DNA from: Aquibium sp. ELW1220
GTDB taxonomy: Bacteria; Pseudomonadota; Alphaproteobacteria; Rhizobiales; Rhizobiaceae
Direction: 5' to 3'
DNA: 50,942 bases
NCBI RefSeq assembly: GCF_030398385.1
Contig: NZ_JAOAOQ010000040.1
Span: 1-50,942 of the forward strand
Part shown: one piece after another, positions 50,281-50,942 of the stretch
Layout of the letters: each line of letters opens with the position of its first letter
Position numbering within the stretch: position 1 is the stretch's first letter
The notes under the pieces: model-generated
Databases searched by the model: none
Seen by the model: the letters and a program-made list of their open reading frames with translations, nothing else
Told to the model about the DNA's origin: nothing
Position numbers and translations under genes: made by a program

Positions 50281-50942
50281 GTGTCATCGGTTTTCCGGGA
50301 GATCGCGATTCGCACCGAGAGCGGCAAGTCGGACCGGCTGTTCCGCGCTGCGGTTTCGGCCTTTACCTCGCTGACGCGGCCGTCGCGACGCGAGATCGCC
50401 CAGCTCGCCCAGCTCACGCTGCCCCTCATTGATCGCACCTCCGTCGAGGCGCGCCGCTTCGCCTGCGCCGTCCTGTCGGACTCGCGCCACGCGCCCGCCG
50501 ATCTCGTCCAGCGCCTGTGCGAGGAGCCGGTCGAGACCTGCGCGCCGCTCCTGATCCGCTCGCCGCTCCTGTCCAATGCCGACCTCGTGCGCATCATCGG
50601 CGCGAAGGGCGCCGCGCATGCCCGGGTGATTGCCCGCCGCGGCGACCTGCACCCGGCGATCGCCGCGCTCACCCATGCGCTGGTGCGTGCCGCCGAGCAG
50701 GGGCAGGACGCGCTGCATGCACCCGTCGCGCCTGCCGCCCCGACGGGTACCGCCGGCACCGGCCTTCCGCCCCGCGTTTTTGCCAGCGCCACCGCTCCGG
50801 TTCCGCCGGCATCGCCCGCCCGCCCCGCCGTCCCGGCCGCCGCAGCCCGCCCCGCGGCCGCGGCCGCTTTCGCCGGTCCTGCCACGGCCGCCGTCACCCG
50901 TCCCGCCATGCCCGCCGCCGCGACACCGGTCGCGCCGGCATC
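50281..50942 (+). CDS. DUF2336 domain protein, 5' part (cut by window edge)
   Basis: The reading frame opens at GTG 50281 and runs to the end of the window without a stop; about 220 residues are visible. The start VFREIAIRTESGKSDRLFRA, then AVSAFTSLTRPSRREIAQLAQLTLPLI, RRFACAVLSDSRHAPADLVQRLCEEPVETCAPLL and LVRIIGAKGAAHARVIARR is the DUF2336 helical repeat pattern typical of alphaproteobacteria. It is followed by a Pro/Ala linker. The function is poorly known. The ribosome-binding site before the GTG is weak (AGGCGTAGCA), so the start could differ. Confidence 0.85.
   Translation, partial: MSSVFREIAIRTESGKSDRLFRAAVSAFTSLTRPSRREIAQLAQLTLPLIDRTSVEARRFACAVLSDSRHAPADLVQRLCEEPVETCAPLLIRSPLLSNADLVRIIGAKGAAHARVIARRGDLHPAIAALTHALVRAAEQGQDALHAPVAPAAPTGTAGTGLPPRVFASATAPVPPASPARPAVPAAAARPAAAAAFAGPATAAVTRPAMPAAATPVAPA

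Noticed and set aside
1-50942. CRISPR arrays, tRNA and rRNA genes
   Set aside because: No regularly spaced repeats, no cloverleaf-like sequence and no rRNA-like stretch were recognised.

Overview
The window is about 51 kb of GC-rich chromosomal DNA from an alphaproteobacterium, most likely Hyphomicrobiales (Rhizobiales), probably a Phyllobacteriaceae/Mesorhizobium-like genus. That placement rests on gene order. The block cycHJKL (ccmI-E-F-H) - degP - response regulator - histidine kinase - glnE is a typical rhizobial arrangement, and the window also carries a DUF1013 (TrcR-type) gene, a DUF2336 gene and a full gene transfer agent (GTA) cluster. I see no rRNA, tRNA, insertion sequence or CRISPR array.

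Layout. (1) 161-5179: a LysR regulator divergent from a TAXI-type TRAP transporter (binding protein plus fused permease) and an amidohydrolase-2 family enzyme; this looks like an uptake and catabolism unit for a small carboxylate or aromatic acid. (2) 5258-12021, minus strand: glnE, a sensor kinase, an OmpR-type regulator and the periplasmic protease degP. (3) 12233-17573, minus strand: an alpha/beta hydrolase-OsmC fusion, then the cytochrome c maturation operon ccmI-E-F-H with 4-bp stop/start overlaps. (4) 17698-20727, minus strand: a lipoprotein, a second OmpR-type regulator/kinase pair and a small exported protein. (5) 20831-38851, minus strand: a GTA cluster in RcGTA order, transcribed from g1 (small-terminase-like) to g15 (TIM-barrel tail fibre/hub) and ending in a holin-like gene. 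(6) 39277-41045, plus strand: a CesT-type secretion chaperone and an unrecognised 431-aa protein, divergent from the GTA. (7) 41193-43767: an HWE histidine kinase coupled to a two-domain KaiC-like ATPase. (8) 44129-49042: a haloacetate-dehalogenase-like hydrolase, a class A penicillin-binding protein and a DUF1214/DUF1254 pair. (9) 49175-end: DUF1013 (TrcR), a small conserved protein and the start of a DUF2336 gene cut by the window edge.

The GTA cluster is the centre of interest. Every structural gene of the RcGTA type can be assigned, so it may be functional, but it departs from the textbook layout in several ways. A 2.5-kb block (acyltransferase, small exported protein, 4-TM protein) sits between g8 and g9. 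A small membrane-protein ORF runs on the opposite strand between g3.5 and g4. A strong hairpin follows the capsid gene. The tail-chaperone region g10/g10.1 is split over reading frames, with an X-XXY-YYZ heptamer just before the g10 stop. A candidate promoter upstream of g1 has two tandem GGAAAATA copies next to its -35 box. The chaperone/effector-like pair divergent from the GTA is the least explained locus in the window.
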